64,000 bases of DNA from Charina bottae (GCA_023362775.1 JALMGJ010000001.1:90460501-90524500); one strand, 5' to 3'. Shown: positions 22,380-34,082, numbered from the stretch's first letter. Program-made: numbers and translations. Notes: a model not told the origin generated them from the sequence alone.

Positions 22380-24120
22380 TTTAGGGAAGGGATAAATAAT
22401 ACCCCAGGGACAAGCTGTTCCACAGGAGGGCAGCTTCACAGAGAATGTGAATTTCTGAGCCCCTGTTGCCAACTTTTCAGCAGATGAAGACTCCGCATGC
22501 ATTCTCATATTGGGCAGGGAGATTGTATTTGGAGTAGGTGGTCTTGAAAATACCCAGATCCCATGCCATACAGGACGTTATAGGTGATGGTCAGCACTTT
22601 GTATTGCACCAAATACAAACGGGGGGCCAATACAGCTCCCATAGCACAGGTATTATATGATGTCAACAGGTTTGACCCATTAATGCATGCTGCACCAGTT
22701 GAAATTTCCAGTTGGCCTTCTAGGACAGCCCTATGTAGAACACATTACAGTAGTGCCATCAAGAATTGACAAAAAACACGAGTGAATGTGGTCAGCTGCC
22801 CCCATGCTAGGAAAGGCTCCAATTGGTGCATCAGTTGAGTCTGGACAAAGACCTTCCTGGCCAGAGCCTCCACCTGCTTTTCAGGTAAGAGTGATGAGTC
22901 CAGGACTATCCCCAGATTGCAACTCTGCTCTTTCAAGCAGAACACGACTCTATATTAAAATCCAAAGTTGGAATTATTTTGATATTAGGCCTCTCTCTGT
23001 TGACAAGGCAAAACAGCACAGGAATATATTTCCCAGCACACACAGACTGAGCAAGTAGATTTATTGTGTCAGAACTATGAAGCCATTGCAAAAGAATGTG
23101 AGTAACTCTACTATATCAAATGTGAGCTCTATTTATAACAATCAGTGTTCAAATTTCTTGCACCTCTTTCTCCTACCCATTCTATGTATAGGGCTACAGG
23201 CAAACATCTTTTAGGTGGGAGATATAGCTTCCATCTGTTCCTTGTTGTGGTAATAGCCTGATCTAGTATCAAATAGTTTAACTTTGACTGTATGGGAACT
23301 AACGTTCACACTTGGAATTGGTCAGCTTTTGGATCCACAACCACTTCATCTTAACCATCCAGACCCTAACAGATTCCAAACACTAGGTCAAGTCTTCTGC
23401 TGCATCACCTATTCAGTAAAGGGTGGAGATGTAAAGCCGAGTATTGTCTGCATATTGATGATACATCTCCTGTTGTAACATATCACCTTTCTAAGAGGCT
23501 TCCTATAGATGTTAAACAAAACAGTGAGAGGGTCAAGCCCTGGGGCACCATTGGGCTTGACATCTCCCTCCAGGATGTTCCCTGGTCCAGCAAGATAAGG
23601 AGGGTCACTATCCTCCATCCAGGTCCTGTCATGGATCATTCCCAACAGCGACAAATTCAGGTTGAAGACTGAGCAATAGTTATCTAGAAGGATGCCTTCT
23701 CAAGCAGAGGGGTTGTCATCACCTATTTCAAGGCTCTTGGCATTTTCCCCTCTTTCAACAAGGCATTTATTACTGCCTGGATCCAACTGCTCATCTCCTA
23801 CCTGTCCATTCATACTAGTTTGGCGAGACATGGATTAAGCTCACCGGTGCTGAAAGTGGATTCACAAAGTACCCTTTCTGCTTCCTTGAGATTCACAAGC
23901 TCAAACACTTCCCAGAGAATGTTGTCAGATGTCACTTCCAACCATCTCCCACAGTCATGTTAAAGTGATCTGTCCATAACAAAGTACAGATGGAAATGCC
24001 CACCACCAACAGGTAGCATCTCATCAGTTTCAAGGTAAAGACCAGATCTAATGTATAGCCACCTATGTTGGCTGGGCCTAGGATGACTTGAGAGAAGCCC
24101 ACGGTTATCATAGCTTGTCA
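22380..24120 (-). mobile_element. Old CR1 LINE, antisense
   Basis: Diverged relative of the CR1 at 41071-42893, in the same order: the CCATACAGGACGTTATAGGT phrase (compare 41550), a region equivalent to the reverse-transcriptase catalytic box near 23440-23460 (TATTGTCTGCATATTGATGA), and the upstream part near 23800-24100. Many stops and indels; a pseudogene of ORF2. Confidence 0.75.
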
Positions 24121-24169
24121 ACTTAGTGTGGTTGTTGCTTACTATGCAGGCTCATTCTGGCAGTTCTGT

Positions 24170-24700
24170 TATTATGGGTCTATGAAGGTTCTCAGTCATC
24201 CAGGTGGAATTGTCTGTAGCTTGAATCATGTCAACTGGATTTCTATTTTCTCAGTGGAAACGTTTCGCTCCTTATCCAAGGAGCTTCTTCAGTCTGAGCA
24301 AAGTTGGTAAGGGAATCCTAAATATGTTTCTAGGTAGCTGTGTGACCTTACACCTGGGGCTAGGTCATGGTTATATTGAGATGTTATTTTAAGTCCTTTT
24401 ATCATCTAAAGGAGGATTGTTAAGATCACCATGCTGCTGTTGAGCTTGTGAAATGGTCTTAATCTTCCTAGGCACAGAAGACAAAGCAGGGAGGAAGATG
24501 GGGGAAAGATTGTGCCTGAGGCCCCCACCTCTATTCAAGGAAGGGTTTTCCAAGTTGGCATAAATGGATTCCTTGACCCCTCTCTCAAACCACCTATCTT
24601 CTCTGTCTAAAATGTGAACATTAATGTCCTCAAATGAGTGTCCTTTTTCCTTTAGATGAAGATAAACTGCTGGCTCTGGTCCTGTGGTATTACTTCTCCT
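24170..24700 (-). mobile_element. Penelope-like element fragment, antisense
   Basis: The - strand reads, with gaps, GHSFED-like, NVHILDREDRWFERGVKEA and LNRGGGLRHNLSP, phrases known from Penelope-like open frames. It is followed by the TTCTCAGTGGAAACGTTTCG terminal phrase (24250-24270). Degraded. Confidence 0.6.
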
Positions 24701-26046
24701 GTGTTGGGCATCCTTTTAAAATTGAAAACAACAACAACTGTGATTTCCAAGACCAACTTAGAGGTCCCTTACTGTTTAAGAGACCTTTTGTGAAATGCAG
24801 CCAGCTACTGAGTTATCCTGCTCCTCCTCCCATAATAGTTTTACCAGTTTGGGAAGAAGGACATTTTTGACATTTGTGGAGCAAAATATAGAAAAGTTTG
24901 CAGTCTTTGATGTGGTGGGGTGGTGATGGTGTGAAATCCAAGTATTACGTTTGTTTGGTAACTCGAGAGAGGACAGCAGAGTTTTACCATGCCTTAAGTT
25001 TCACTGCTCAGGCATGTAGAAAGCAGAGAACAATATTACTGTAAAAGATAGAAAGAACCAAGATACCATTCCAGCAAAAGTAGAAACTTCCCAAATGTTG
25101 TGCTGGCTTGAAGGAACCGGCAAGGTCTGATTTTTTATCAGAGGTGCTGGACTGGATCAGAAGGTTCCCTTCCCCTGCTGCACAATTTCCCTGTTCTACC
25201 CCCACCCCCACCCCAGGCCAGCTGCTGTAAGCTTCAAGGGAGGGGCAGTGCAGGAACAGCCTTTAAAGTCTTACTGGTTCAAGGCCAACCTGCTAGATGC
25301 AAATGCTCTTAGTTATTTTATCTTTAGAGGAGAGGAAACCTGCTCAGCAAGTCTCTTGACAGCTTCTGCAGACAGTGTTGAAACCTGCTCCTTCGCTTAA
25401 GTACTTAACAAAAGGAACAAACTCATTACAAGCGTTGGCATCCAGCCAATTGTGCTTGGCTGATATGGTGCAGGGAGAATTGACAACCTACAAAAGGTGC
25501 CCAGATTCTGCCCTGCGCTAATTCTTTTGCATGCCTCGTGAAGCATGTGTTCTCTGGCATAGAAACAAAATGTAGACAAGACCCTCTCAAGGATGGGAGG
25601 GACATGCAGCCTGTCTCATTGTGGATTTTGATTTCCAAAAAAACCCACCACCCTTAAAACAAAGTTTGGCTCTTTATAATGCTGTGGCTCTTCTCAATGT
25701 GGGAAAAGGCTGGCTATAGGATGGTTTACAAATACATTAATTGGTCCTCTGTTGATCCGAGCTTCCCTTATTTCTACAGTTCTGTTCTGTACCTAATGTT
25801 TCCTGGATGAGGCTCATCACAGCTGCTCTCCTGCTTTGGTACTTTTTTCCGTTAAGGGTCATAATACATACCTTCCTATGCATTGCTAGGTATTTATAGG
25901 TGCCTAAATAGAAAGTTTGTTGCAAGAGAGATCCAGTTCTTTGGGACAGTGGACAGTGCATTTCTAATGTGTATTAAATTGCCTAACCTTCCTCTTGTAA
26001 GAGCATTTCAAGCAATGTATAATTAAAGTAATACCTTTCTGTACAG

Positions 26047-26783
26047 GTAACACTTTGCCTAGTCACCAAGCAGAGCAGCAATCAAATGGATTTTCTTCAG
26101 AGCTTCAGCAAGGAAATGCAGACTCTTCAAAATACACACAGGTAGTTAACTCAAGCCAACAAAGGATGGAGAAACTGAACATAAGTCATCAAAGAAACTT
26201 GAGTCCACAAGCACCAGGTTCCAGCATACCATCCCCAAGCCCACTGCAGTTCAGGAAACTCCCAGTGACTCCCAAGGAGGCCTGCATATCTAGAATGTTA
26301 CCATTGACTCAGAACCTGGACAACCAAGTTTATGAAAGCATTGGTACTAAAGGACAGGTATTATGTACCAAGGATTGGTTGGGAGGAAGGAAGGGCTCCC
26401 AGCTGGCAGCTAATAAAAATTCAATCTGTGCCACAGCACATGGATTTGGAGCAGGACGTGTGGAGCTTGGTGGGAAAGATTCTGAAGCTGCAGGATCCAG
26501 CAGCATGCATGTGCAGTTGTCTCCAACTCCACAATGCCAGGAGTCATATGGCCAGTTGCAGGAAATGACACCTGAGAAAGCGGCCCCACCTCAGCTTGAC
26601 TCTGACTCAAGGAGACTAAGTGCCATGTATGCTCGAGTGTGCAAGCGAACCAAGGCATCTCAGCCAGTGCAACCTGAAAACCACGATGAGCCTATGGAAC
26701 AAGAAGAGGAAGAACCCCCACCCATTCCAGAAAAATGTTTTGAGCACATCTATGAAAGCCTGAACATTGATAGCGAGATGCAG
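26047..26783 (+). CDS. Transmembrane adaptor, large cytoplasmic exon with tyrosine motifs (LIME1/PAG1-like)
   Basis: Main exon of the gene: acceptor CCTTTCTGTACAG (AG 26045-26046), donor ATGCAG|GTAGGG (26784), 245 complete codons after the split Gly. In the joined protein (residues about 92-336) five tyrosines sit in SH2-type motifs: YTQV (120), VYESI (186), SYGQL (258), AMYARVCK (285) and HIYESL (326). A proline motif EEEEPPPIPEK lies at about 310-320. From memory, AMYARVCK resembles the Csk-binding LYSRVCK of LIME1 and AMYSSVNK of PAG1, and the RKLP..P.E and EEE.PPP.P.K phrases occur in PAG1. PAG1 orthologues are well conserved and this protein is divergent, so LIME1 or another paralogue is more likely. 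Such proteins are phosphorylated by Src kinases and recruit Csk and other SH2 proteins in lymphoid cells. No start or stop belongs to this exon; the TAG after the donor is intronic. Confidence 0.8.
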
Positions 26784-28089
26784 GTAGGGGGCCTGTAGGT
26801 GCATGTCTTTCAGTAAACCTGAAGGTGTACTGTATCTTCTAATTTAAATAGGCAACTATAAGTATCTTCCACCATGCAGAAAAGTCAGTTATGTACATTC
26901 ATACGGTGTTCATGAACCTCTGTGGTATACAAGTGCTAATAAAGATTTATCTGAAATGTAAACTTTTTTTTTAACAATTCAAACTGCTACTATTTTCCAT
27001 CTTCCAAAAAATCCTGGTACTAGACATTGATTCCCTTTTCTTCCATTTCTGTAGCAAACACTTTTTCCCTTCTGACACCAATTCTGACTTCCCTGGGAAG
27101 AGGGGGTGATTAAAACCAGTTTACTTTGTGGTGTGGATATGATGTTCATCATGGGATAATACCCCTGAACTCATTTCAACCCCTAATTTGATGGATGTGG
27201 AAAGCGTGTTTGAGAAGAAAGAGCTGACAAGGGTTGAACAACTAGTTGCATAACTGCGTATTCTTGACTCACCTGTCTTTCATCTTGGAATTAAGGAAAC
27301 AGTAGCAGGATCAATCGTTATCAGTAGGTGGATCTTACAGCTTTATAGAAAGCAAGAGTGATCTGTACATTCAAGATGGGAAGCAGCCAATTTCAGGTTT
27401 TCCAACAGCTTGGTGCCCTCTGACTACAACCCCCTATCATTCCCATGAGGGAGGATGCTGTGAAGGATACAGTCTTATGGAGGCAGGAGTCTTCTCCAAG
27501 GCTGTTAGATGAATGTAAGTTGGACTTCCCCAAATCTGGGTCCTTTCTTGGAGTACACACTGGTAATGATGGGTTTTATAATCCCAAACCTTCCATAATC
27601 TGTAAGCATAACCTGGGTGATAGAACTGGCATACAGAACATCCAAACAGACTAGTAATGGGGAGAGTGGCTTTAAGTAACTCTAAAGCAGGGATTTTATG
27701 TGGGATTTTACATCACCACTCGGTTGTAGCTGTTTGAATTTGTTCAGAATTATCATAAGATTTCCCATAATTTAATTCCCACAACTCTAAGGAGGGAGTA
27801 GAATGAGAGAGGGAAGAAATCATTTCCCAGTCTTGGAACTTACATTCACCAAACTACAACCTTTGGGCAATTATTTTGCTCACTAAAATGAGAAACTGCA
27901 ATATACAAATGATAGGGCACATTTTACATTCTATCAAATTGTAATATGCAAAATATACCAAATCTATAGCATGATAGTATCAAACATGTATTTAATCTAT
28001 TTTTAAAAATCAATTATCTTCACTTTTTGCATTGACAAAGGAATCAAGGCAGCTGACAAAATTAAAATGGACTTGAATACCAGCATCAG
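26784..28089. other. Unassigned sequence downstream of the large exon
   Basis: Follows the donor at 26784. AATAAAG at about 26938 could act as a polyadenylation signal if the splice is skipped and the TAG at 26796-26798 is used, giving a short alternative end (VGGL). No other exon or repeat is clear. Confidence 0.35.
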
Positions 28090-28540
28090 TAGCTTGTTTG
28101 TTTGTTTATACAATTTATAGGCCACCTAATTCCCAATGATTCTGGGCGGCTTACAATTAAGAGTAGGGGGAGAAAAACAGACCGAATAATTCATAGGTGG
28201 CCCAAAGGCAAAATATAAGCTCCCCCCACCCATCCAACAAAAAAGGTACACCTCCTGGGTCCCAGTAGATGACACTGCTTAATTGACGGGACCTGAAGCA
28301 CGCCCACCCTGCCCGGTCTCACTGGATGATCAGAAACAATTGGAGACAGTTGGTCCCTTGAACAACCAGGCCATGTGCCATGAAGGGCTTTATGGGTGAG
28401 AACCAGCAGCTACAGTTGGACAAAGATTAGAAATTGGCGGCGTAGCAAAGACTCCAGTCCCTGAGTCCTGAGGGCAAAACAAACAGGTAGGTATCCAGCC
28501 CTAGCACAGAGGGCAACTTTCCAGCACCAGTAAGGACTCA
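28090..28540 (-). repeat. CR1 LINE 3' end, antisense
   Basis: Contains TTCTGGGCGGCTTACAA and CCATGTGCCATGAAGGGCTT, both phrases of the CR1 3' part seen at 41130 and 41550. Sequence to about 29040 is CpG-poor, Pro/Ser-rich in translation and not recognised. Confidence 0.65.
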
Positions 28541-29494
28541 AGATAGACGAAACAGGCCCACAGATGTCTCCAGCCAGCCTGGCAGTGCTCCTACAACACC
28601 AGAAGTCTCCAGCTCCTCTTCAGGGACCTCTCCACTGTCCCCCCCTCTGGGCAGAAGCAACCAGGGGGTTAAATCAACCACCCTGGCCAAACGTCCAGAC
28701 CTGGTACCAATGGGGCAGTAGAGAGTCCTCCAAGTCTCAGTTGGACCTGCACCCACAAAGCTGGCAGTCCTGTCAGAACCAGCCACACACTGCCAGTTGA
28801 TGATCGGCAACCTTGCCCGGTCTCTCCAACTGCAGCCCACCTCGCGTCCAGCTGGCAGGGAAACCAAGCCATGCCCAGCTTCAGGCCTCGGGCCATTCCT
28901 TCAGCAGCCCACCTCTACACTCTCTACTAGCCTCCACAAAATGGCTGCAGTCCCAGTCCAGATACAAGGATGGTCCCTGTCACCACACGCTGGTTCCCAC
29001 CCCATCTCCTTAGTCTTGCTGGTTGTCTGTACCGATAGTTACTAGCAAAAGAAAGGAAGCCTATCCGTGCACGAGGGATCAAGCTTTATGCTTCTAGAGT
29101 ATTAGTTCTTTATGGGCTTCTCTGTATATCAGAGCACTCCTGCATGTTCCTGGTGGTGCTTTTGGTTTGAGCAGGATATTGGCTAGGCCTCCTGAGCTAA
29201 AGAAGGTGACCCAGATCCTGTAGCTTGAGTACCGCAGGGAAGATTGGTGATGGCCAGCTGCTTTTCAGGCAAAACTGTCTACGAGGCTGATCTTACTGCC
29301 AGTGGTAGAGTGATAAAAGTTGAAATGGTGCTTCTGTCTAGTTGAACAGATTCAATCTGGAAGACATTTGTAGTGAATGCAGACTGAATTGTATTTTAAG
29401 TAGCCCCATGAAATAGAACAATAGGACAGGAGTATGGCATATATGACTTAAAAGTAATTTAGATCTGGTTATTTATGAAAGTCTAGATAATGAG

Positions 29495-29823
29495 CTTTAA
29501 TAGAATTCAGTTCAGTTCAGGCATTGCCTAACTCCAGGCTAACTCTGGGTGGCTCACAACAAAGACAAAATAAGAAATATAATAAAAAAAATAAGAAGAG
29601 AACAGGATGGCGAATCAAGCAGCAACACCTCCCCACAGAAACAGATCCAAAGCCCCACCACCACCACCTCAGCCCAAGGCCTGGGAGGGCAGCTCCAACA
29701 ATGAAGAAAAAGAGGGCAACTGGCTTAAAGTCACCCAGCTGGCTTCATGCCTAAGGTGGGACTAGAACTCAGAGTTCCACTTTCTAGCCTGATACCTTAT
29801 CTACTATACCAATCCAGCTCTCC
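29495..29823 (-). repeat. tRNA-headed SINE, antisense, old
   Basis: The - strand reads GAGAGCTGGATTGGTATAGT, then GAGTTCTAGTCCCACC and GCCAGCTGGGTGACTTTAAG, a decayed copy of the 5738/10356 family. The left part (TCTGGGTGGCTCACAACAAA) resembles a CR1 tail. Confidence 0.65.
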
Positions 29824-30034
29824 TGTGTAAGCTAGTAAATTGTAAAACTTGAAATTCTTATCATCACTTCATAAGCCGTCCATTATTCTGGCTTACCACC
29901 ATTTAAAGCCACACTCCTTTCTGAAAAATGCCCTGCAGTTGCACTCCACTGAATAATTACACAGTGAGGTACCCCAAGTTGCCAGAAACACAATTTAAAT
30001 AAAAACTGATATTTGCTTATTCCTACAGAGCAGG

Positions 30035-30171
30035 CCATAAATTTATTTATTTATTTATTTGTTTATTTATTTATTTATTTATTTATTTTTGTATTTATAC
30101 CCCACCTATCCCCTCCCTAAGCGGAGGGCTCTAGGCAGCTTACATTCATTGACATCATACATTTTACCCGC
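30035..30171 (-). repeat. CR1/L2-type LINE tail with (TTTA)n
   Basis: A TTTA run (about 30040-30090) followed by GTATTTATACCCCACCTATC and GGCTCTAGGCAGCTTACA, a LINE 3' end in antisense. Confidence 0.65.
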
Positions 30172-30386
30172 GCGTTAGGGAAGGGGTGAGGGAACCGGCT
30201 CTTCATCCGCAGGTCGGACTACATGTCCCAGAAACCTTTGCTTCTGAGCCGGCTGCTGATGTCCAGGAAGTTGTTATTTTCGGGATCCGCCGTCCTCTGC
30301 CGTTCTTCGCCGCCATCTACGGGAATCACCAGCTCTTCTTGGTCCGAGGGCGACCCTCCGAAAGGGACGCCAGCAAATTGGCCCAC
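30172..30386. promoter_or_regulatory. CpG-rich promoter-like patch between two repeats
   Basis: 215 bp with many CpGs, unlike its surroundings. ACTACATGTCCCAGAA (near 30217) resembles the ZNF143/THAP11 site, GCCGCCATCT (near 30311) resembles a YY1 site, and CACGTG (30383) is an E-box. + strand: ATG at 30222 opens 55 codons ending at TGA within CACGTGAGTGG, which also looks like a strong donor. - strand: about 60 codons are open. I cannot decide between a real first exon, a retrocopied promoter fragment, or the body of an unknown composite SINE. Confidence 0.45.
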
Positions 30387-30555
30387 GTGAGTGGTCCCCA
30401 TTCATCTACTTGCCATTAGCTTTCGATCTGCTGGGTAGGTAGAAGCTGGGGCTAGTGACGGGAGCTCACCCCGCCACGCGGATTCGAACTGCCGACCTTA
30501 TGGTCGGCAGGCTAACGGCTCAGCGGTTTAACCCGCTGAGCCACCGCGCCCCTTT
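30387..30555 (-). repeat. tRNA-derived SINE head, second subfamily, antisense
   Basis: The - strand starts GGGGCGCGGTGGCTCAGCGG, has GCAGTTCGAATCCGCGTGG (B box) and a body with GTGAGCTCCCGTCACTAGCC, alignable to but distinct from the SINE at 12021. It lacks the usual tail. Confidence 0.82.
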
Positions 30556-30629
30556 AATTGTGGGGAAAGTGCTCATTTGATGAACTTTTTGTAATGTGCT
30601 GTGCCTGGAATAAAGGGCATCTGTTAGAG

Positions 30630-30761
30630 CAGGGTTTTTCAACCTTGGCAACTTTAAGATGTGTGGACTTCAACTCCCAGAATTCCCCAGCCAGATGGCT
30701 GGCTGGGGAATTCCAGGAGTTGAAGTCCACACATCTTAAAGTTGCCAAGGTTGAAAAACTA
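30630..30761. mobile_element. Palindromic hAT-type MITE
   Basis: Same family as 4874-4993. Arms of about 60 bp, CAGGGTTTTTCAACCTTGGC and its complement; exact 8-bp duplication TGTTAGAG at 30622-30629 and 30762-30769. Confidence 0.92.
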
Positions 30762-31109
30762 TGTTAGAGCATTTGTGCTGTGTGCAAAAAGTTCCTACTG
30801 TAAAATATTTTAGATGGCAGAAGTGGAAGGATCTCTGTCAAACCCTGGGTTGGCAGAAGCAGCTTTCAGACTCTGGCCAGGTTTACACATGATGGTTTGC
30901 TCAAGTATGCTTTTAATAAAACACAATTGACTGGTTCACACAACACGCTGAGCCATAAACCATGGTTTGCAAAACAAACCTTACGATCATTTAGGCCTTG
31001 ATGCATGGGCAGTTTTACATACTCACAGAAAAGTAAAGTTCGTGAGAGAAAAGAAGCAAAGATCTTGCAGAAAGTCTCAGGCCAATTTTTTTCTAACCCG
31101 ATGTCTTTC

Positions 31110-31168
31110 AGAGTCAACAAAGTTGAAGTCCACACATCTTCCAGTCGCCAAGGTTGAGAAACACTGGC
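31110..31168. repeat. Remnant of the palindromic hAT MITE
   Basis: One arm only: GAAGTCCACACATCTTCCAG then AAGGTTGAGAAACACTG. A similar half arm is at 32298-32355. Confidence 0.75.
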
Positions 31169-32297
31169 TTAGACATATAATGTGGTTCCTTGAATACCAT
31201 GACTAATTTATGTGGAAATTAAATAGCAGCCAGCCAAATATTCCTCTTTGTCTGCTATGAATTTGGGAATTAATACTTTTTAGATGACTAATCTTCTGAG
31301 CTGTGTGTACTGATGTACTCTCAGAACAGGTGTCAGTGATCAGCTATTCAGGGCCTAATGTTCATTGATGTGCTGGTGACCTGGCTCTGAGCTGCACCAC
31401 TTCAGATTATAGGTGGGGGCTTATGTGATTAATTGAACCATGAACATTTTTTCACGGTTTTACTCCCTTCGAATAAAACAACATCTCAGGGAAAATCCTT
31501 CTCTTTGAACATGCTAGTCTTCTGTTATTTGAGAGAACAGAGAATGCCTGCTGAAGGTATCCAGCTATCATGAGGCTTCATTCTCCATGGGAAGAATCCA
31601 AATCCTTTGGAACAGCTTACACCCCAAGCGAAGGTAGCCCCCACTCTGACTACTTCAGAAGGCCTTTGGAGATTGATTGGCATCGGCACCGAATGTGGGT
31701 TGCTTTTATATGAACTGTGACATTTCATGTACTGTTTTATTGATACTTGCACTGGTAAATTGTTACTGTGGCTCAGAAGTATGCCATTTAGAGCCATTTA
31801 GATCAAAGTGCTATATAAATCTTACAAATAAATAAAATAAAACACTGCATTTTACTTGAATGTGTCTCAATAAAAATTAATCATTGGGACCAGTGCCTGA
31901 AATCTGCAGTGGCACATTACAGAGAAAAAATGATTTCAATGGGAATTAGGAAATTAAAAAAGAAAGGAATTATGAGCTATTTCCAATGAAGAATTTCATC
32001 TCTCCTTCCGTTGGATAGCTAACTAGAAGATGGTTGGTGAGATTTATGCATGGTTAGAGGAAATATGTTTAGTAGAAAAGAGATCAGTGAAGATAACTCA
32101 GTATCTCATGGCTGTAAAAATGAAGAGTAGGGAGTGAGATACCTAATTTTGGTAAGGCATAATTAGCATGCCTCCTAAAGCAAAATAAATTGGCTTCTTT
32201 CTTGGGTTTCCCATGTATCCCCATTTATAGAAAAGCAGAACTGATGAAAACCAGATTGTGTCTTTGTAATTCCTCCAAGGGTCAGTAACAATGATAA

Positions 32298-32355
32298 AAT
32301 TCTGGGAATTGAAGTCCACACATCTCAAAGTCGACCAGGTTGGACAACATTGATT
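32298..32355. repeat. Remnant of the palindromic hAT MITE
   Basis: Single arm, ATTCTGGGAATTGAAGTCCA to GGTTGGACAACATTG, more decayed than the others. Confidence 0.7.
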
Positions 32356-33248
32356 TACATTACACACACCCCTCCCCCATTTTGTAGAAGACTGGAAAAT
32401 AATGGTCATTATTATGTCATTATTATCTACAGTAAGTCTGTAATAACTGGGTACTTAGATTTTGAGGAAGTTACTATGCTTTATGTAAAAAAAAGAATCT
32501 CAATTACAGAACCTTTCAATTGCTAGGTGCCCTTCAGGAATAAAATATGAGTAGAAAAACTAACTGCAGTTTTCAGCTTGCAGTGTTACCCTTCTCTCAG
32601 CACTCTGAGATCAAAGAGGGCATTGTCTTCTGCCCTAATTCCCCTCTCCCTCCCAGCCCTTCTGAATACTGGCTGCTATCTGTCTTCCAAAGCAACAAAG
32701 GAACACTATGTTAATGTACTGGCCAGCCCTGGGCTAGGACAAAGGGAGACCATTTAGAATTAGGGCTCCAGGATAACCCCAATGTTACTGCCTGGTTGGG
32801 GGCTGGCTGCCACTGAGAATGGAAAGCCTGGGGTGGAAGGAGAGCTGAAAGTGTGATGAGAGGGCACCCTCATCGTTCTGTCCTAAATGTTGCCCTGAGT
32901 GGGGGGGAGGTTCTCCCACTGTTTTCCTCTGGTTAAACAGGCTTTGCAGGTGTGGGGAAGGATACAGAAAATTCTCCTCTCCCCAGTGTAGGGCAATGAC
33001 CATGGGACAAATAGTCATATCAAGGCAATCTCTGTCACTCTGCAAAAATTTGGGCTGAATCTCCTGTTTCTAATGGGCATAATCCTGATTTTTTTCACAT
33101 GGCACTCTCAAAGTCTGCTGATTTCTTGGCAGACCTCTCTACAATCACGTAAGACCGGCTGAGTTTACTCACGTACACTTATAAGAAGTGTCTTTGCCAA
33201 TTGTTTGCATTCTATGCTTCTGAGTCACAAATCTGTCCTGATTGAATA

Positions 33249-33490
33249 AGGTAAAGTCTTCTTCCAGTTGTGCTCAACTCCTGGTGATTGCATGGACATG
33301 TCCATGCAGTTTTCTTGGCAACAATATGGAAAGCGGTTTTTTATTGCCTTCTTCCAGGGTGTTTTCTAACTTCCCATTCTAGCCCACAGCCTTACTATTC
33401 CTTGGTAGTCTCACCTTGGAGTACTAACCAGGCCTGACTCTGCTTAGATTCTGAGCTCAGAAAAGGCCAGCCCCTCCGAGGCCTTGACCA
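33249..33490 (-). repeat. 5S-rRNA-headed SINE, antisense
   Basis: The segment 33400-33475 (GTAGTCTCACCTTGGAGTAC then TAACCAGGCC, GACTCTGCTTAG) is the complement of the internal part of vertebrate 5S rRNA, where GTACTAACCAGGCC and CTGCTTAGC occur. It is followed on the - strand by a body and a CAACTGGAAGAAGACTTTAC tail. This fits the 5S-Sauria SINE described from squamates. It is not a functional 5S gene: the head is incomplete and mutated. Confidence 0.78.
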
Positions 33491-33631
33491 CACAATTAAT
33501 GGCTAAATCAGTCCATTTTCCTTTGATGTGCACATGCAGCAGAATTTGGTACTTTGAGTAAGAGGTTGGGAAGTATCATTCAAAGATACAGTAGGACATC
33601 TTCCCAGTGCTAGACTATTTGGGAGGTATTA

Positions 33632-33975
33632 AAGGTAAAGGTAAAGGTTCCCCCCCACACACACACAGTTGTGCAGTCATGTCCGACTCTAGGGGCCGGT
33701 GCTCATCTCCGTTTGTTAGCCGAAGAGCCAGCGTTGTCCGAAGACGCTTCCACGGTCATGTGGCCGCATGACACGCATGGAACGCTGTTACCTACCCACC
33801 GAAGTGGTACCTATTCATCTACTTGCATTTGCATGCTTTCGAATTGCTAGGTTGGCAAGAGCTGGGGCGAGTGCGGGAGCTCACTCCGTCACGCGGGGCT
33901 AGGGATTCGAACCTCCGAACTTGCGATCTTCCGATTGACAAGCCTGGCGTCTTACCCGCTGAGCCACCACGCCCC
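33632..33975 (-). repeat. Complete tRNA-derived SINE with target duplication, antisense
   Basis: Same family as 12021-12353, head at the right (AGCCACCACGCCCC). Flanked by the exact 13-bp repeat TTGGGAGGTATTA at 33619-33631 and 33976-33988. Little decayed, so a young insertion. Confidence 0.94.
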
Positions 33976-34082
33976 TTGGGAGGTATTAGAGACCCCTAAA
34001 TAAGCCACAAAAGACCTCCAAATTGCCCACCCCACCCCACCCCCGCAATCTATGGAGCAGAAAGATGCCTGTTATGCCTCTC

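Larger units (their letters stand above)
7456..26046 (+). other. Intron 3 of the adaptor gene
   Basis: An 18.6-kb GT..AG intron. It carries the repeats listed between 7960 and 24700. Stretches where I see nothing: 8330-10350, 10690-12000, 12370-13200, 14420-14880, 15960-16390, 16740-17330, 17560-19115 (odd GC-balanced sequence without support for exons), 19465-20640 and 24705-26040. No additional exon with matching phase was needed: exon 3 and exon 4 phases fit directly. Confidence 0.5.

Noticed and set aside
26784..26798. The VGGL end as the true C-terminus
   Set aside because: A good GTAGGG donor precedes it, and family members continue after the last tyrosine motif; kept only as a possible intron-retention form.
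28564..29045. Ser/Pro-rich open frames as an exon
   Set aside because: No acceptor or donor with consistent phase, adjacent to an old CR1 tail, and no recognisable protein motif.
33395..33480. 5S rRNA gene
   Set aside because: Only the internal part of 5S is present, mutated and fused to a SINE body.
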